Source: Isoetes taiwanensis
Taxonomy: Eukaryota; Streptophyta; Lycopodiopsida; Isoetales; Isoetaceae
NCBI GenBank assembly: GCA_021234155.1
Contig: JAJEKV010000030.1
Location: 17,476,003-17,540,002, forward strand
Reading direction: 5' to 3'
Length of the DNA stretch: 64,000 nt
Shown here one piece after another: positions 1 to 11,336 of this stretch. Position 1 is the first letter of the stretch. Every line of letters begins with the position of its first letter. A program made the position numbers and the translations under genes. The notes beneath the pieces are model-generated. The model searched no databases. It was not told the origin of the DNA and was given only the letters and a program-made list of their open reading frames with translations.

Positions 1-965
1 TCAACCATGTTCAAATCGATGGAGGTAGCGCGGTCCAATCTCATCACGGGATAAACTCCGCAAAACAAATGGGCATCACACAACTCTTTCGTTTTCAGCC
101 CCATATGACATCAAATTGGCTAATGGCCATATCACGAGACCTCAAGGCGCCACACCTATTCTTCACATCAACATTGGTGATCTCCGCTTTCCCATGGAAT
201 TTGGCGTTTGGAAAGTCAAGGCGAAGATCCGTGTGACTATGAAATGCCGGTAGGCGTGACCTTTTCTCCGCCAGGCAAAGAGTATCCATTATCGGGCCAC
301 GGACCGCTTAGTCATCACCGATGGTCATCTCAATGCCACCATGGACTTGCAAACAAAGCAGGATCATTTCTGACAATGCGGAACCTTCTCTCTCGCATAC
401 CGCATTCTCGGAAGAAGCTCAGAATATTTATCAAGTTCAGGCTCCACCTGCGAGGATGCCTCTGTCATCCTACCCCGAATATGCTGATCCTTGGGGAGAA
501 ATGACTCTTGATCAGGACCAGGCTGTGGCTGCCTTGCTTGACCCCTACCTGGCTCCTTGCAATCGAATCCAACGTGTTGATCACTTTTCAGATGTTGAAC
601 CTCCTGCCACTCCTGTTGATGTACACGCTGTCATGAAGCAATCACTGCTAGATGACACTGAGCAACCTCTCTTTTTCACCACGCAACGTGCCACGCATCC
701 GGTTATGCTCCAACCTCCTGCACACATTGTCCAGGATACTGAAGTAATACCCCATATTCAGACTCCAGAAGTTGAGATTGTGGACGTTGGCAACAATCAA
801 CCTGTCCGCATTGCTGCAAATCTTCCGGCTCCTTATCGTAACAGGGCCGTCAAGCTGTTCAAAAAATTCAAACACATTTTCGCCTGGAGTTACAAAGATC
901 TTCGCGGCATCAACAAAAGCTTGGGGGAACTCACCATTCCTACCAAATCTGATGCACCCGATTAG
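1..965 (+). pseudogene. gypsy pol: protease region and linker to RT (broken)
   Basis: Frame-hopping translation of the first 240 bases gives IDGGSAV, MGITQLF, then YDIKLANGHITRPQG and FPMEFGVWKVKAK. This is the layout of a retropepsin-like aspartic protease, though the usual D-T/S-G reads D-G-G here. From about 321 one frame stays open for 214 residues. Its end, KLFKKFKHIFAWSYKDLRGI, matches the segment before RT in many plant gypsy pols (FAWSY.D..G). At least two frameshifts separate protease from linker. Family assignment rests on these motifs only. Confidence 0.6.
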
Positions 966-1034
966 CTGTAGCAACGACAAGCATGTGCTCAACCCTAATT
1001 ACCGCGGATCGCGTCAAGGCGAAATTGACAAACT

Positions 1035-2235
1035 CCTTGCTGCAGTTTGATCTATGAGGTCAAACATTCTCAATGGGTGAGCCCCATCGCCATTGCCCTT
1101 AAGCACAATGGTAAGATCCGCCGGCCTGCGGTGGACTATCGGAACTCAATCAGCCACGGAGCGTGATCATTTTCCACTTCCCTTCACGCACTGTTCTCGA
1201 AGAAGTGGCTGGCCATGAGATGTACTCCTTTATGGATGGTTTTTCTGGCTACAATCAGATCTCCATCAAAGACTTTGATCAACTCAAGACCACTTTCACC
1301 ACCCCGTGGGGCACTTTTGCCTACAAGGTGGTTCCTTTTGGATTATCCAACTCTCCTTCCACGCTTCAACGCATCATGCTCTCGCCATGATTTCATGAAG
1401 GAAAATCCCTTCTTGCAAATTTTTCAAGATGACTTCTCTCGCCCCTCTGATTCCATGGCTGACCATTTGGATAAATTGGAACTCGCCTTCCAGAAATGTG
1501 ATGAGTCCCAAGATTAGTCTCAATCCTGAAAAATGCACCTTTTAGGCCACTTCGTGTTCTCGTTAGGCCATGTTGTCGCCAGGGCAGAATCACCACCGAT
1601 CCCCGCCAAAATCGGGCTAGTGTGCTCAAGGCTCAAGCACCAGCCAATATCAAGGAGACACGCTCCTTCCTGGGAAAAGTCAATTATTACTCCACCTTCA
1701 TACCTGGACTGGCAGCCATTGCAGATCCCATTCATAAACTCACGGGTGATCTAATCCACCGGGCTTGAATTCCCAGCGGAAGTCGCTTTCCAACAAAGCT
1801 TTTTTTGCTTACTCGTGCACCGTTCTTGTTCCTCCTCAATGGGACAAGCCCTTTCATGTTCATGTCGATGTCTCTGGCTTTTGCTATTGGAGCCGTTCTT
1901 TCTCAAGAATATGATGCGCTTAATCGACAAACCAAATCGCTACCCCAAAAAAAACTCAATTCGGCGAAGCCAACTATTCTCGCCACCTGAGCGTGAAGCT
2001 TTGGGTCTCATTTTAGGTCCAACGCCTCCGTCATTACCTTTTGGGCAGTCAAATCAAGTTCTTTGTGGACCACCAAGCACTCCTCTATTTGATCAACAAG
2101 TCCACGCCCACGGGCCGCATTGCTCGTTGGGTCCTTCTTCTCCAAGAATTTGCTCCTTTTGAAATCGTTCATAAGGCGGGCAAATCTCATGTTGTTCCGG
2201 ATTATCTTTCACGCATCCACACGGATGATCCCGCA
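1035..2235 (+). pseudogene. gypsy pol: reverse transcriptase and RNase H (broken)
   Basis: RT signatures appear across several frames: VDYR near 1131, MYSFMDGFSGYNQISIKDFD (motif A with catalytic Asp) near 1218, TTFTTPWGTFAYKVVPFGLS and NSPSTLQ (motif B) to 1390, then IFQDDF near 1425 in place of the usual YVDD. CTFLGHFVFSLGHVV follows near 1535. RNase H and its tail are read as FFVDHQALLYLINKSTP near 2050 and FEIVHKAGKSHVVPDYLSR near 2160. At least four frame changes and several stops occur, and the first residue of the Y-x-D-D box is altered, so the enzyme cannot be made. The domain call itself is secure. Confidence 0.8.
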
Positions 2236-2389
2236 ACAGGGGTCTCAGACGCCTTCCCTGATGCTCAACTCTTTTTAGTCACGGCAACACCACATTGGTT
2301 CCATGATTTTCAGCAAGCACCTCCTCACGGTGCTCTTCCACCGGAAGACGACGCCTTCTCTCCTGCCAAGCGACAATCCCGTCGCCATC

Positions 2390-3420
2390 AATTTCTCCGA
2401 GAGGTCCGTGACTACACCATGGTTGCCGGACATCTCTACAAAAAGGGTAAGGACACCATCCTTCGACGCTGTGTTCTACCTCATGAAGTTCCAGATATTG
2501 TTCGAGAAGCTCATCAAGGGCTCGGTGGTGGTCATTTTCATGGTGACACCACGGCACGACAAAAAACCTTCTCACGGGTATTATTGGCCCACGCTCTTCA
2601 AAGATGCTCACGCCCACGCCAAGACGCGTGTGACGCTTGCCGCCACGGGTGGGGCGCCCCACGCCCGCGGACGCTCTTCTTTGACGCCGGCCGCCACGCC
2701 ACTTCCCTTCAAAGAAATGGGGAATGGACTTTGTGGGACCTATAGATCCTCCCCGCGAGGCACACTCGCGTCTCGATACATTCTCGTTCTCACCGACCAC
2801 GCCACCAAATGGGCGGAAGCTTGTGCCCTTCCGCATAACACCGCCGCAGCACACAGCTAGAGTCCTCTATCAACAAATTATCACGCTGATTCGGCTGCCC
2901 CACCTGAGCTGGTCAAGACCGTGGTGTTCATTTCATCAATCATACTATCAAGGAGCCGACGGATTATCTCCCCGATACATCATCACAAGAGCACACCTTA
3001 CTATCCTCAAGGCAATGGGTTGGCGAAAAGCACCAACAAAACTCGGTCACCATTCTCAAGAAAATTTGTGACGCTTCCGCACGCATTGGCGTGCACAAAA
3101 CTTCCTATCGTTTCTTTGGGCCTACAATACTTGTTTCAAGATTGCTACGGGTCACACTCCTTTAAATTGGTTTATGGTCAGAAGCTCTCATGCCATTTGA
3201 ATACATCCTTCCAACACTCGCTTTCAACCGGGCTCGCTCATAATCCACCAAATGCTCTCAAAGAACGGGTCTATCAATTAGAAATAGCTTGGATGAACTT
3301 CAAGGGATGCTTATATTCGTGTTCTTCATGGACAACAGTTGCAAAAATCTTTACATGACAAACGTTTGAAGACAAAAACATTCAAAGAAGGAGATTTGGT
3401 TCTTCTTTATGATTCCGTGT
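2390..3420 (+). pseudogene. gypsy pol: zinc-binding H2C2 and integrase region (broken)
   Basis: Readable segments are EVPDIVREAHQGLGGGHFHG near 2490 (HHCC start: H-x-G...GGH), YYWPTLFKDAHAHAKT near 2580, MDFVGPID near 2724 (integrase core D within W.D..GP), LVLTDHATKWAEACALP near 2785 and FKLVYGQKLSCHLN near 3160 (the F..VYG segment of gypsy integrases). A tail near 3290-3560 continues in broken frames. The parts run in the expected order directly after RNase H. Frameshifts lie near 2580, 2740, 2870 and 3060. I see no clear chromodomain. Confidence 0.75.
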
Positions 3421-4073
3421 ACAAAATTTTCCTGTAAACTCAAGTTTCGTTTGGCTTGGCCCCTATCAAATTGTTCAAGTGGTTAGACCAAGCGTTTTCC
3501 AACTAGCTGAGTTAGATGGCACTCCATTACCTACATTGGTTAATGGTTTTCGCCTCAAAGCATTTCATCACACGTAAAGTGAACATCAACACACGTAGAC
3601 CGCTCAAGAAGCACACACCACGTAAAAAGACTAGAAAGGCGGTAGATTATATTATAGTGGAGATTTTTTTACAAAATGTGGGCGCAGCCCAGCTATTTCC
3701 GCTATGGGCACTGCCCTATATACAAAAACGGGCTCAGAGCCCTATCTACTAAGTCCTAAGAGGAAAAACCTCTACTCGGGGTTCGGAGCGGAGGTGATGC
3801 GAGGAGATGGTAGAGGTTCTCGCTCCTGATCCCAGCCGAAGGTGCGTAACCACCTCCATCCCGTTGGTCTTCGGGTCGGGATGTTCAGCCATCCCGACAC
3901 ACCAGCCGTCCATCCATGCTAATGCCACGGTTGTGGCAGCGCCCGAGATCCGCACAATTCATCTTACAAGTGATCCACTCCCGGCGGTTAGTGGGCATTG
4001 TGCAATCTTCGCTCAAGCAAGCCAGCGGAGCCATACCGGCGCCATCGGATGCCTTCGTTTCTCTCGGTTCGCC

Positions 4074-4081
4074 TTATATAG
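4074..4081 (+). promoter_or_regulatory. candidate internal TATA box upstream of extra ORF
   Basis: TTATATAG sits about 420-490 bases before the first start codons of the downstream extra ORF, in a non-coding stretch (about 3600-4490) that separates pol from that ORF. A separate promoter for the 3' ORF is one way it could be expressed; splicing is another. This is position plus motif only. Confidence 0.25.
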
Positions 4082-4496
4082 CCAATCGAGGAACTCCTTG
4101 TCGACGTGGACCAATCACACAAATCGCCAACGTGTTTGCAATGCAAGGTCAAGTTTCTAAAATGAGAATCGTTCTCCCGCCGCATATCTAGCCATGGTAC
4201 CTTGACACATTCCTTTTAATGATATCCCACTTCGAAGTTGCCCGCATTGAATGCCGTTCCTTCTTTCCACGCCCGGCCGAACATTAATGGGTGTCCTTTG
4301 CCATCCGTCACATCCGATCTTTCTTTCACGCCTCATCCTCACCGCTCATTGCTTCTCCCTTACGTTTTTGGGACTTAGCCAAATTTTTGCCTCTCAATAC
4401 CCTTCTTCGCATCTTTTGACACCGCACCATCAACGGTTCCAGCCAGACTCTTCATACCTCTTAAGCCTCAGTTATTAAGCCCTAAAACAAACCTTT

Positions 4497-5117
4497 TTGT
4501 TCCTCCTCTGCGCTTCGTCCTCGGTGCTCGACTTTCGTCTTCCCGCCTTTGGCATCCCTCTTCGTTCAAGACATCCTTCCCATGGCTGCCCCAAGATTTT
4601 CTACACTTCAAGCTACCGCTCCCAAGGATCCGCCCTTTTGCATCTCAGATCCTTCTTGACGCCCACTTTCCGTGAAGCCCTTGTTGGCCCAAATAAAGAA
4701 GTCGCTGAACGACACCAGCTTTACGAATTCTCTCAAATGGAACTTCCGGCTCCAAATCCTGACCAGGGCCACGGCTTTCATCGCCAATATCGTTATGTAG
4801 CCCGCAAGGTTACACCACCGCGGGTCGATGGCACCACTATTTCGTTGACTCAACATTTGATTTCTAAGGTATTTCATATTCCCTTGCACACCCCTTGTGT
4901 ATCATGGTCTGTTATACAGGATATCGATGTCACAGAGTTTGGTGCACCTGCTTATCATGCCAATGTCCATCGTCTGACCAATATCGACAAGCCTCACGAA
5001 ACCTTTGTCAAATTTCTGTGGCGAAAATTCCTTGGGTATTCTATCAAGAACACCCATATCAATAAGCCTTTCTATAACCTGGTCCTCATCAAGCTACACA
5101 TTCCAAACACCACATAG
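4497..5117 (+). pseudogene. extra ORF of gypsy element, N-terminal part
   Basis: This 206-residue frame lies between integrase and the 3' LTR. It contains LVGPNKEVAERHQLYEF, then RYVARKVTPPRVDGTTISLT and HLISKVFHIPLHTPCVSW, a layout that loosely recalls plant Athila/Tat accessory proteins. I do not recognise a catalytic motif. The frame stops at 5117, but the sense continues 12 bases later in another frame, so this and the next ORF were probably one protein before a frameshift near 5115. The true start is unclear: readable similarity begins about residue 60, and the first 50 residues may be non-coding. Confidence 0.5.
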
Positions 5118-5128
5118 ATTGGCCCCAA

Positions 5129-6136
5129 ATGATGTTCTATCGTCTTCTCCAAGAAATGGACCGCCTTCGGGGTGCCACTTCCATTTCTGAAGTTTCTGTG
5201 GGAGGCCACTTTCAAGCCCTCATCCGTCACTACTTCCCTCCCACACCACCAAATTCTCATAATTCCACTCAGGCCTCCTTCCCATCACTCACCAAGTTGG
5301 CACTTCACGCCTGTCTTCCACTTGGGTCATGTCCACAAATCACACCCATGTCACTTGTCTCCTCCTCCGCTACACCATCCACTTCACACCATTTTTCCCA
5401 AACATCCCAAACCGTGGCAACAAAGAAAGCTCCACCACCACAACACCCTCGTCAGTTGTTGTATCAGTATCAGCAGGAGGCTCAAGCTGCTGCTCTCAAG
5501 TTACAAGAATCCCAAGAAGCTCTTATGAGCGGGGTTCAACGGGCACTAGAAGCCTCTGATGCGGTCCACCAGGACCTTCAAGCTGCAACTGCCCAAGTTG
5601 CAGCTTTGGAGGCCAAACTTCAAGACAAGCATGAAGCTCTCTTACGTGCTCATGCATCTCAAAAAAGTACACAAGCTCAAGTCAGCCAACTCGCAGATCA
5701 ACAGGCTCAGCTCCAATCAGAAATTCAGACTTTATTGGAGCACAACAAGTCCAAAGCCGCTCTCCTGAGTACCAAGGACGCAGATATTGCTAAACTCAAT
5801 GCCTTGTACTCTGAACTGTGTGAGAATTTCAGCACTCAAGTTCAAAATCTTTCAGCCCGGGACGCTCAAGTCGCCTCCTTGACGGCTCAGCTTTCTCGCG
5901 CACGCCACTTTCAATTCACCTCTCTTCAAGATCAGCTTACGGAGGTGCGTAAACGTAAGATACCGATGACGCTGAAATTGCAAAGTTTCGCCTCAATACA
6001 CCTGGAAATCTTCCTCTCAGTCCATCCTTCTCGAAACGGGTCCGTGGACCCGGTCCACACGCTTTGCGCCGAAAGGGACAATCAGATCCGCGATCTCGAA
6101 CAACACCGCAGCAAGCTATTCGGGTCCGGGCGATGA
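5129..6136 (+). CDS. extra ORF of gypsy element, coiled-coil part (335 aa)
   Basis: An open frame starts at ATGATG and runs 335 codons. Residues about 1-35 (RLLQEMDRLRGATSISEVSV) continue the preceding frame. Residues about 40-100 are rich in Pro, Ser and Thr. Residues about 110-290 are rich in Ala, Gln, Leu and Glu with heptad spacing (for example LEAKLQDKHEALL and LADQQAQLQSEIQTLLEHN), which predicts a long coiled coil. No signal peptide or membrane segment is evident, so an envelope-like role is not supported. Structural or nucleic-acid-binding roles are possible. Function is unknown. It ends inside a region whose frame then breaks again. Confidence 0.5.
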   Translation: MMFYRLLQEMDRLRGATSISEVSVGGHFQALIRHYFPPTPPNSHNSTQASFPSLTKLALHACLPLGSCPQITPMSLVSSSATPSTSHHFSQTSQTVATKKAPPPQHPRQLLYQYQQEAQAAALKLQESQEALMSGVQRALEASDAVHQDLQAATAQVAALEAKLQDKHEALLRAHASQKSTQAQVSQLADQQAQLQSEIQTLLEHNKSKAALLSTKDADIAKLNALYSELCENFSTQVQNLSARDAQVASLTAQLSRARHFQFTSLQDQLTEVRKRKIPMTLKLQSFASIHLEIFLSVHPSRNGSVDPVHTLCAERDNQIRDLEQHRSKLFGSGR

Positions 6137-7553
6137 GGCTCAAGCAAAACTTGACGCCCATACCGCAATTCTTCACGCAATGCCCGCTGACTTCCCGCCC
6201 CTCCTCGCTATCATGATTATGTGGTTGCTCGACGCCACCTCTTCCTTTCGAAGTGGCATGCGGCCGATGGCCCTGTGGATATCCCCCTGAGCAGTGCAGA
6301 TTTTCTTCGGATTTGGCCAGAACTCTCCATTGAAGACAAAGGGTTGTCTTTGCCCCTTGTCGCCTTTGATCTCATACAATCGTGCCGATCCGCACTTTAT
6401 CACATTCGAGTGGTTCAGCCCATGGCTTACATATTTCATGATTTCTATCTGGGTGATACACAGGAAAACTTTGGAAATGGGCCACGCCAGCTTTTTCAGG
6501 GTGACCCCACCGTGCAATGGGTGCTTCAGGATAACAATCCATATCTTGCGGATCCCGCCGGACCCAAACTCTTCATCGTGAGTACCTGCCGAGCTTGCCA
6601 ATCATTTATCTCTCGGCAAGCCGGAAGCGCCGCAACAAATCAAGAAGTATCTAGGACATCCCGGGATCTTCCCTATGCACAAATCTATATGCGATTACCT
6701 CGCCGGTTACATCGCCATAAGCTCGTTGGATAGCAAGACGGTCCCCACGGGATGGGATAGCCCTCCTGTCAACTCTCACCTCTCTTCTCTTTGGGATCGT
6801 TGGTGTCGCACTTGATCCGCATCTTGTCGGGCAATTCAGTGGAGACCGCCAAGAACCCACGCCCGGGCATGGTTCCTTCTCCCTATGCTTCCCTCGGGCG
6901 CATTCTCCACGCCCCCGTGTTCTGACTTCCCGATTGGCGCCTTCCTTTTTGGACCAAGGTCATGGATGGTCATGCAGCCGGACACCACCTCCCGATCTCG
7001 ACGGATCTCCTGGTGGGATCCACGCTTTGTTCGGCGCTCACATTGGGAAGAAGGTGCCACTGACAACACCACCAATTGATCTACATTGCTAATGAGCGTG
7101 GTTGGCAACAGCCCGCGGATGCGCTTCATGGTCTCAACACCTTCTTGCAAAATGCCTCCACCTCACCTGATCCTTCCGTCCATCTTCAAGCAGGATTTTG
7201 CGCTGCCCTCAAATGCATTTTGCTGAGCTCCTTAAATCGGCAAATGGCCCCATTTTTCATCAAGAATCCAAATGCCGCGTCAGTGCCTTTGGCCTTCAGA
7301 CCTGTCTCCTCATGGAATGTCAGTACATTTCTTCAGACGCCCACGCTGCCCTGGAAGACATGGTACGCTCTCGCTTTCTTATTGATGCTGATCCTGCCCT
7401 TGGACAAAACACACCTCAAGCTCTTCAATCACGCCAAGATCTCATCAGCCCGACACACTAATGGTGCCCGGCCTCACTCCCGCGGAGGATCACTTTCGAC
7501 GGATGGCTTCCCGCCCCAAACGCTTCCTCCTTTTCTTCACTCTGAGTGTCGTT
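6137..7553 (+). pseudogene. extra ORF of gypsy element, degraded C-terminal part
   Basis: After 6136 sense continues in pieces. One piece at 6221-6733 reads RHLFLSKWHAADGPVDIPLS and YIFHDFYLGDTQENFG; another at about 7076-7560 reads YIANERGWQQPADALHGLNT and DTHAALEDMVRSRFLIDADP across two frames. The pieces share orientation and codon style with the preceding ORF, so I read them as one decayed long reading frame reaching close to the polypurine tract. No domain is recognised. Confidence 0.4.
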
Positions 7554-7566
7554 TGGTGGGGGGGAG
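7554..7566 (+). promoter_or_regulatory. polypurine tract (plus-strand primer site)
   Basis: GGTGGGGGGGGAG lies immediately before TGTTAG, the start of the LTR. In LTR retrotransposons this RNase H-resistant tract primes plus-strand DNA synthesis. Position and composition both fit. Confidence 0.75.
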
Positions 7567-8150
7567 TGTTAGTCCTGTGCCTCCTGGTACAGGACTATTC
7601 ATGCATACGACAGACCAGGTCAAGCTCAAGGATCCTCAGTCAACCACGGGTCAGACATCCAAGGCTCCACAGAAGACCAAGCAGCAGACCACGCAGTCAA
7701 AGCCTTTGGCTGTCAACAAGAGGCCTTCCGCCGACAAGTGACGCCCGCCACCGCCCTGGTCCAGCGTCGGCGATTCTAGGCACTTCAAGAGGCACCGCCA
7801 ACATTCCTGCAAATCAGGCCTCCTTCCAGGAGTCGGCACCGAGATCAGTCAGAGTGTCTATATTGGGCCCAAGGCCATTGTACTATATATATGAGTAGAG
7901 TTAGCACATAAGTTTTTTAGATGAGTTTTGAGTCTTGTCTCCTTCAGTTTTCTCTCTATTGCGAGAGCTCATGTATTTTCCTCATTGATATCAAGGAAGC
8001 TTATCATCTTTCTCTCATTTGTTCTGTTTTCTTCTTTTTCTTCTCTTTCAGCAAATCCCGCGTGACATAGTCCCCTGGACTCTCCTGTTAGATCCACGGG
8101 TCCTCACAGAGGGCTGTCTTCCAGGAGTTCCCGAACCCAGACCCCAAACA
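7567..8150 (+). repeat. 3' LTR of the gypsy element
   Basis: The 584 bp segment begins TGTT and ends AACA, a short inverted terminal pair typical of LTRs, and directly follows the polypurine tract. It contains a TATA box at 7883-7892 and a T-rich stretch near 8000-8050 where the RNA 3' end may form. The other LTR is outside the window, so the right boundary (CCCCAAACA, then ATGAG as possible 5 bp target duplication) is inferred from the TG...CA rule and not from alignment. Confidence 0.7.
7883..7892 (+). promoter_or_regulatory. LTR TATA box
   Basis: TATATATATG-type box preceded by GTAC, about 320 bases into the LTR. This is where the U3/R boundary promoter of a plant gypsy LTR is expected; transcription would start roughly 30 bases further on. 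Confidence 0.5.
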
Positions 8151-9167
8151 ATGAGTTCCATAACTCGAACCAATAGACACGACTCTAAGGAGAAGATATG
8201 TTTTGTTTACCTGCACCCTGTCAATGCATATGTTAGCAAATCGATGGTAACAATGCAAAGGGTGACATGTATGCAGTAAAACATCTTAAACATCTTGGCT
8301 GTTCACGCTTCACCTTGGAAATCATATCACAAGCTAGATTTTCTATCTCATTTTTTAGAACAACCGTATTAGCTGCCACAACATAATTCAATCTTAACAA
8401 AATTTACATTCAGTTAATATCCTTCAACTTAAGAACCTGATACACGATTTGCTGCATCCTTTAAGGACTTAAGCGTACGCCTTATCATATCCCATCTTAT
8501 TATCATCTAGATTTAACCATTTGGACATATCCATACCTTGTAATTTAAGTTTGCAAAGACCATCAAGGAACATTGTGTGCAAACACTTTGGGAGAAGGCA
8601 AAAGAATCAGATCCCGAATAGAAAGCAATTTTTTAACCACTAATGTAAGCATCATCACCTAAAGGACCAGTTATCAAGTATATAATATCATTCCATAGAA
8701 ATGCTTCTACTCAGCCATCTAACTATGGCAGAAAAGGTAAACTGAGCAACAATTCTCCTGTAGACCTAAGTAGAGCAACTCTAGAGTAAACCTAAATATA
8801 GCATGGCCTCTACTAACAACCAACTTACAGACCAAAACAAAAAACACATAATTGGGCACCCACGCTGCAAAGACCAACAAAGCACAAAAACTATAGGAAT
8901 CAAACAACTGAATACACTGGCACTTGCCATGTGCTAGAAGTTCATCTTAATTTACTAAATTTAAATTGCTTTATGTATAAGACCCTTAAAAAAAAAAAAA
9001 AAACCCCTTTTAAGATTGATTTACATCAGACCTTTAAGACCTCTAAGTCCATTTGGACATAAAAGCCTCTTAGCTGCAGTCCTGAACAAGATACAGGTGA
9101 TTATCTAATCCAGGCCTTGATTTGAGACATTAATATACAAGAAATTGAAGATATATTCTAAAGATAG

Positions 9168-9203
<36 letters not shown>
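8151..9203. other. AT-rich stretch, no clear gene; A33 run at right end
   Basis: No long frame or recognised element. On the minus strand around 8540-8600 a short open stretch ending in a good donor (ACAAG/GTATGG) may be an exon of the same minus-strand gene whose first exons lie in the repeat to the right; this is weak. A run of 16 A lies near 8990 and a run of 33 A at 9171-9203. The latter abuts the left edge of the 2.26 kb duplicated segment. Confidence 0.5.
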
Positions 9204-9207
<4 letters not shown>

Positions 9208-10542
9208 ACATCCTAGCTTTAGACAAAAGCCTAGCTAGAATTAACGTCTGAATAAGTCAATCCTTATTCAGCATGATCAACCCATACAAAGCCTAGGCAA
9301 TCTTCGATGGTACTCTATTTCCTTAGTTTCTTTCAAAAATTCTTTAACCAAACCATAATATATCTTCCATATTAAATACAAGCCAGTAGACACTCTTGTT
9401 AACACCAAATGCACATTTAATTACCAAATGAGTAGTATTAATTTCTTAAAGTCATTGTAGAAGGAAAGCCAATTTTTGCAGCCAGCAATCATAAAAATTA
9501 TAAAATACAAATATACTCTGGTTTGAAAACTTCAGATATGTAAGTCTTATGTGGACCGAGCATGTATATGTAATCCAATATTTTTTATTTAGATCTTAGC
9601 ATTCTATGACTTTCATGCTCATTCATAATGTTAATAATACATACCTGTAATATTAATAATCTGAACCTTAAGATGTTAAGTGAAGAAGTTTCTCATTATA
9701 TTTAGCAAGAAAAACGAATCAGCTTATGTTCTCAGAAAACCATGGCAAAGATTTAGATTGGCCAATTAAGTAAGAATGCAGACATATAATGATTTTTCAT
9801 ACTATCTTATGTGGAACTAGCCTTTATTCAGAATATCATAAACAATGTGAACTTAATCATGCAAGAGTACTTACTCCTTGACATGCAATAGAACCCTGAA
9901 ATATCAGCCCATTTCTATTCATTAATATGATGGAAAGAGTCAGAACAGAGTTATCATTAGATGTATCCTCTGTATAAAGTTTGTTATATGACTGTAATAA
10001 TGGATGAGCTTACTCAAAATTTAGTGCAGAACCCGTGGAAGCAAAATATGCCTGGTTTTCATAAAGTCTGGCCAGACTTTCTCAAGATTTAAAACTGTTT
10101 AGGCAGCTTCATATTGAGTATATTATAGTACAAACAGAGGTAACTAAAATCAACTAATAGAAACGATGGTAAAGCAAGATGTATGCTCCCTCTTTTTTGT
10201 CACGACATATTTTCTGTTCATCCCTTTGGCAAAATCCAGCAACTCCAGTTTGAATTCCTTCTACCAGCCAAACACCAACTAAGCAATAGAGCGACAAGGG
10301 AAGGAGAGTAATTCGTACCTGCAGCCAACCATCAAAACATTAGCAGGAAACTGGTAATGATTGAAGGGCCAAAAGGTACATGTGATTACTCTCAGTTTAT
10401 CACATTTCACCCCTTGTAGCCCATTACCATTCATTAGTCCTAGCTTAAAATAGAAGGAGAAGTACATACAAAATATAGCATAGGGTCTTAACCCCCAGAT
10501 CTAGTGTAAAAATAAAAAACCTCAAGGGTAAGATACAGACCA
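9204..10542 (+). repeat. 2.26 kb direct repeat, copy A, left part
   Basis: From TGGCACATCC onward this stretch is almost identical to 22683-24016, with only scattered substitutions and a few small indels (for example near 9710 against 23190). The match is interrupted at 10543 by a LINE and resumes at 16987. Both copies begin next to A-rich DNA. The high identity points to a recent duplication. Confidence 0.95.
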
Positions 10543-10782
10543 TTGAGTGCATTTTGATATATGTTAAAAATAAACTAGTGAATTTTGCTATATGTTAAAG
10601 AAAATTAGAGATGATTTTATCCTATTACATGAGATTCTTTCATAAAACCCTCTAAGCCATCTTCCAAAAAAATCCCTAATAGAGAGGAGCAGGGGCGATG
10701 GCGGCAACGGCGGCGGCGGGATCTAGGCGGCGCATTACTGTGACGATCCGAGGGGAGCCGGTGGACGAAATCTGTGGGAGCT

Positions 10783-11223
10783 ATGGCGGGGGAAGGCAAT
10801 AGCAATCGTGGCTCCTGCCGATCCCCAAATTGGCAAGGGCTGCCTCGCCAGGATCGACCGGCCGGGTCTTCAATCCGGCAGCCTTGGTGTGGAGGCTGTA
10901 GAGGTGGAGACCTCTCGGCAGCCTTCTCGGGTAAAGAAGTCCGCCCTGGCCGGCATGCCGCTGCTCCCTTGGGGGGCGATTTGGTGCAAGGGTTAAAGGA
11001 TATGGTTCAATCGGTTTCCCAGTCTGTAGATGGGAGCTGGGCGATGCAGCAGGATAGGGACTCGACTCAACCGGTTTCCCAACCGGCGGATGGGAATAGG
11101 GTGGCCCAAAGAAAATCGACCGGCCGGGTCTTCGATCCGTGGGGACGCCGCTCAACAAGGTCAAGCCGTGCCGCTTCAAGAGTTTTTCGCTTTGCCGGAT
11201 CCGGGTCAGCGCCCAGCCAGTAA
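10783..11223 (+). pseudogene. LINE ORF1, N-terminal frame
   Basis: Starts MAGEGNSNRGS at the ATG at 10783 and runs to a stop at 11223. The stretch includes imperfect repeats of a segment containing AGSSIR or GRVFDP (visible in DNA as repeats of CCGGCCGGGTCTTC) and SQSVDGSWAMQQDRD / SQPADGNRVAQRK. The long ORF1 continues from about 11337 in another frame, so a frameshift near 11220-11340 probably split one protein. An earlier ATG at 10699 opens a frame of only about 30 codons. Confidence 0.5.
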
Positions 11224-11336
11224 TCAATCTGCCGGGTCTTCACCAGCGTGCGAGGGGCTCGAGACAACCGGCCGCCAGGCAGCGATATGGTCTGCTGGGC
11301 GGGTGGCTGAGTGCTTAGCAGATCGGGCCCCAATTA

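Larger units (their letters stand above)
1..8150 (+). mobile_element. Ty3/gypsy LTR retrotransposon, 3' part, decayed
   Basis: The left window edge cuts the element. On the plus strand, in order, I see a retropepsin-like stretch, a pol linker, reverse transcriptase, RNase H, an H2C2/integrase region, an extra ORF with a long coiled coil, a polypurine tract and a 3' LTR. This is the gypsy order (RT before integrase). An extra ORF between pol and the 3' LTR, together with RT wording such as YSFMDGFSGYNQI and PFGLSNSP, is reminiscent of the plant Tat/Athila branch; the branch is inference. Frameshifts and stops break every pol domain, so this copy is not autonomous. The 5' LTR, gag and primer-binding site lie outside the window. 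Confidence 0.85.

Noticed and set aside
3600-4490. Second LTR or tRNA-like sequence between pol and the extra ORF
   Set aside because: No TG...CA pair, no match to the 3' LTR, and no cloverleaf could be drawn.
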